From NCBI GenBank assembly GCA_011046055.1, contig DSBN01000150.1, positions 1 through 7,193 of the forward strand: DNA of 7,193 bases, given 5' to 3'. Positions 5,784-7,193 of this stretch are shown piece after piece (the first letter of the stretch is position 1; the number at the start of each line of letters is the position of its first letter). Made by a program: the position numbers and the translations under genes. Source of the DNA: Sediminispirochaeta sp. (GTDB lineage: Bacteria > Spirochaetota > Spirochaetia > DSM-16054 > Sediminispirochaetaceae). Under the pieces are notes generated by a model that did not search any database, was not told the origin of the DNA, and saw nothing but the letters and a program-made list of their open reading frames with translations.

Positions 5784-6889
5784 AAACTCCTCCTTTCGGT
5801 GTTGCTATTCTTTTTACTGAAGAGCGCCAAGGCGTGTTTCGACACGGCCCGTCTATATTCGTCGATATTGCGGGCTTGTGATAAGTGGAGACGATTGCTT
5901 AACACGGTTATCGTCATATCCGCGGCGGGGTTGATATGGAGGTACGTTCCGGTAAAACCGGTGTGCCCGAATCCTCCCCCGGGATAGTTCGCTCCCAATT
6001 GAAAACCGTAGCCTCTATCGGCACCACGATTGCACACGGCGACCTTCAGCAGATCCAGGTCGAGGTAGTCTCCTGAGGCGGACTGCCCGTCATCCAGGTA
6101 GACCCGGCACAGGCGCGCCACATCGGCGGCGTCGGCGAAAATTCCCGCGTGCCCCGCGGCTCCTTTGAAGTAGTAGTGACAGTTCCCGTCATTACACTCC
6201 CCGCGAATCAGTACATCATCCCGACGCCACCGGTCGAAGCTGAGTCCCCGTTCGGCGAGCATCCTCTTCTCGATCCGGTTCCCGAATTCCGTAGCGACGG
6301 TACGGGCGGCTTCGGGATCGTAGGTAGCTCTTCGTAGACCAAGGGGTTCAAAGACCAAATCCCTCATCGCCTCCCGGAGATTTTTTCCACTGAGACGCTC
6401 TATGACCGAACCGAGGAGCATATAATTGATATCCGAATACAGGGTCTCTTTTTTTAGACCTTGCTTCACCAGAATATCCGCGAGGATCGACTCAAAAGAC
6501 TCGTTTAGACGGGTGTAAAAGGGAAACCACGGAGGAAGACCGGAAGAATGGTCGAGGAGATTCGCTATCCGTACCTCTTTTAACGCGGCACGTAGGGTAG
6601 AATCGCGAAACCAGAGGAGATCGACGACTCGAGTCCCCTCCTCTATCTCACCGGAAGAAATTAATTTAAGAATTGCGGTGGAGGTGAACAGTTTCGACAG
6701 CGAGGCCAGATCGAATTGGTGATCCGAGCTCAAGGGAGTTTTCTCGTCTTCGCTCCAATACGCGTATCCCCAGCTCTCTTCAAACAGCAGGACCCCCTCC
6801 CGCTCGACTCTTATCAGCGCGGCGCGGAGGAGCCCCTCCTCCAACGCTCTTTTGGTCAACGCATCGAAAAATTGATCCGTATGTTTCAT
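5780..6889 (-). CDS. Class-C beta-lactamase-fold serine hydrolase, possible MurNAc-L-alanine amidase or esterase
   Basis: Serine hydrolase of 369 residues in the beta-lactamase class C / penicillin-binding protein fold. The nucleophile motif SxxK is S63-L-S-K66 in FDLASLSKLFTS. The second motif is Y151-S-D in LYSDINYMLLGSVIE. The third is H309-T-G in FGHTGFTGTY. LLDHSSGLPP (111-120) is also typical. There is no signal peptide or N-terminal membrane span, so the enzyme should be cytoplasmic, unlike true AmpC lactamases. It directly precedes murQ with a 4-nt overlap. In Bacillus subtilis the beta-lactamase-like AmiE (YbbE) is encoded with murQ and removes peptide from MurNAc. By that analogy this protein may free MurNAc from L-Ala-containing peptides, but an esterase or other peptidase role is equally open from sequence alone. 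ATG 6889 lies 10 nt after the preceding stop; no clear Shine-Dalgarno is seen, which fits translational coupling. Confidence 0.88.
   Translation of the reverse strand: MKHTDQFFDALTKRALEEGLLRAALIRVEREGVLLFEESWGYAYWSEDEKTPLSSDHQFDLASLSKLFTSTAILKLISSGEIEEGTRVVDLLWFRDSTLRAALKEVRIANLLDHSSGLPPWFPFYTRLNESFESILADILVKQGLKKETLYSDINYMLLGSVIERLSGKNLREAMRDLVFEPLGLRRATYDPEAARTVATEFGNRIEKRMLAERGLSFDRWRRDDVLIRGECNDGNCHYYFKGAAGHAGIFADAADVARLCRVYLDDGQSASGDYLDLDLLKVAVCNRGADRGYGFQLGANYPGGGFGHTGFTGTYLHINPAADMTITVLSNRLHLSQARNIDEYRRAVSKHALALFSKKNSNTERRSF
5787..5796 (-). promoter_or_regulatory. Strong ribosome binding site of murQ, supporting a TTG start
   Basis: AAAGGAGGAG on the - strand is a near-ideal Shine-Dalgarno sequence. 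Its AGGAGG core (5789-5794) is 5 nt from the TTG at 5783 and 20 nt from the first in-frame ATG. It lies within the last codons of the serine hydrolase gene. Confidence 0.8.
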
Positions 6890-6899
6890 CTTTTCGATC

Positions 6900-7193
6900 T
6901 CATTCGTGTATTTTTTCTCGCTTCTTCACCATCATAATCTCCGTTATGCCTTTCTTAGCGAAATCTTCAAGACGGCCCGTCTTTCTGTAGCCGTGTCGTT
7001 CATAAAAAGAGATCGCCTTTTTGTTAAACTCAGAGACCAGAAGGAAGAAATCCCTACCTTCCTCGGCGGTCCGCTCCTCAAACTCCGCCAAGAGAGCCGA
7101 TCCAACCCCGGCGCTTCGCGCTATCGGGTTCACTGCGATGAGTCGCAAATAGGGAGCAGTGGAGAAAGCCCCTCGCGGATCTGCCCAGGCAAA
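6900..7193 (-). CDS. GNAT-family N-acetyltransferase, C-terminal part (5' end outside window)
   Basis: C-terminal portion of a RimI-like acetyltransferase. The frame is open to the right edge of the window and reads ...APYLRLIAVNP before the acetyl-CoA loop ARSAGVGSALL, so the TTG at 7148 is an internal leucine codon and not a start. The later FNKKAISFYERHGYRKTG is the usual GNAT motif with the conserved Asn, FYE and GY. About 97 residues are visible, where such proteins usually have 140-190. The stop lies 10 nt before the serine hydrolase start, so the gene belongs to the same operon. The substrate cannot be told; context allows an amino sugar or muropeptide amine, but that is only a guess. 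Confidence 0.85.
   Translation of the reverse strand, partial: FAWADPRGAFSTAPYLRLIAVNPIARSAGVGSALLAEFEERTAEEGRDFFLLVSEFNKKAISFYERHGYRKTGRLEDFAKKGITEIMMVKKREKIHE

Noticed and set aside
6900..7148. A complete 82-residue gene starting at TTG 7148.
   Set aside because: The frame continues in GNAT-like sequence to the window edge, so this is an internal codon of a longer gene.

Overview
The window reads as part of a chromosome of a moderately GC-rich bacterium, most likely an environmental spirochaete (Spirochaetota). This guess rests on the combination of an AglG-type sugar permease, a long NagB-like/PIG-L fusion of the kind I know from Bacteroidota and spirochaetes, an Eis-like acetyltransferase, and a well-supported TTG start. 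No rRNA or other taxonomic marker is present, so the assignment is moderate to weak. I see no tRNA, rRNA, CRISPR array, transposase or phage gene.

Left part, + strand (1-1773). The first gene is the inner-membrane permease of a carbohydrate ABC transporter of the alpha-glucoside (AglG) type. Its start codon appears to be cut by the first base of the window. It ends in a clear rho-independent terminator (965-1004). After an AT-rich leader comes a complete NarL/LuxR-type response regulator (1111-1773); no sensor kinase is in view.

Convergence zone (1774-1945). The + strand genes meet a long - strand gene cluster here. The zone holds two strong palindromes (1811-1859 and 1902-1945) whose arms are related in sequence and differ by matched changes on both sides of the stem. 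The right-hand palindrome lies inside the 3' end of a - strand acetyltransferase gene and supplies most of its last 19 codons. That gene seems to lack the C-terminal domain usual for Eis-like proteins.

Right part, - strand (7193 down to 1887), read in the order of transcription: a RimI-like GNAT acetyltransferase (5' end outside the window); a class-C beta-lactamase-fold serine hydrolase without a signal peptide; murQ (MurNAc-6-phosphate etherase); a 652-residue fusion of a NagB-like domain and a PIG-L/LmbE deacetylase domain; and the Eis-like acetyltransferase. The junctions are 10 nt apart, a 4-nt overlap, a 17-nt overlap and a 53-nt gap, so this is very probably one operon with its promoter beyond the right edge. 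The theme is cytoplasmic salvage of cell-wall amino sugars: the serine hydrolase could free MurNAc from peptide, MurQ cleaves MurNAc-6-P to GlcNAc-6-P and D-lactate, and the fusion protein would act on the GlcNAc-6-P or a related sugar. The NagB half of the fusion has lost the residues that match the E. coli NagB base Asp72 and the catalytic His143, while the deacetylase half keeps its metal motifs. This is the most interesting biochemical feature of the window.
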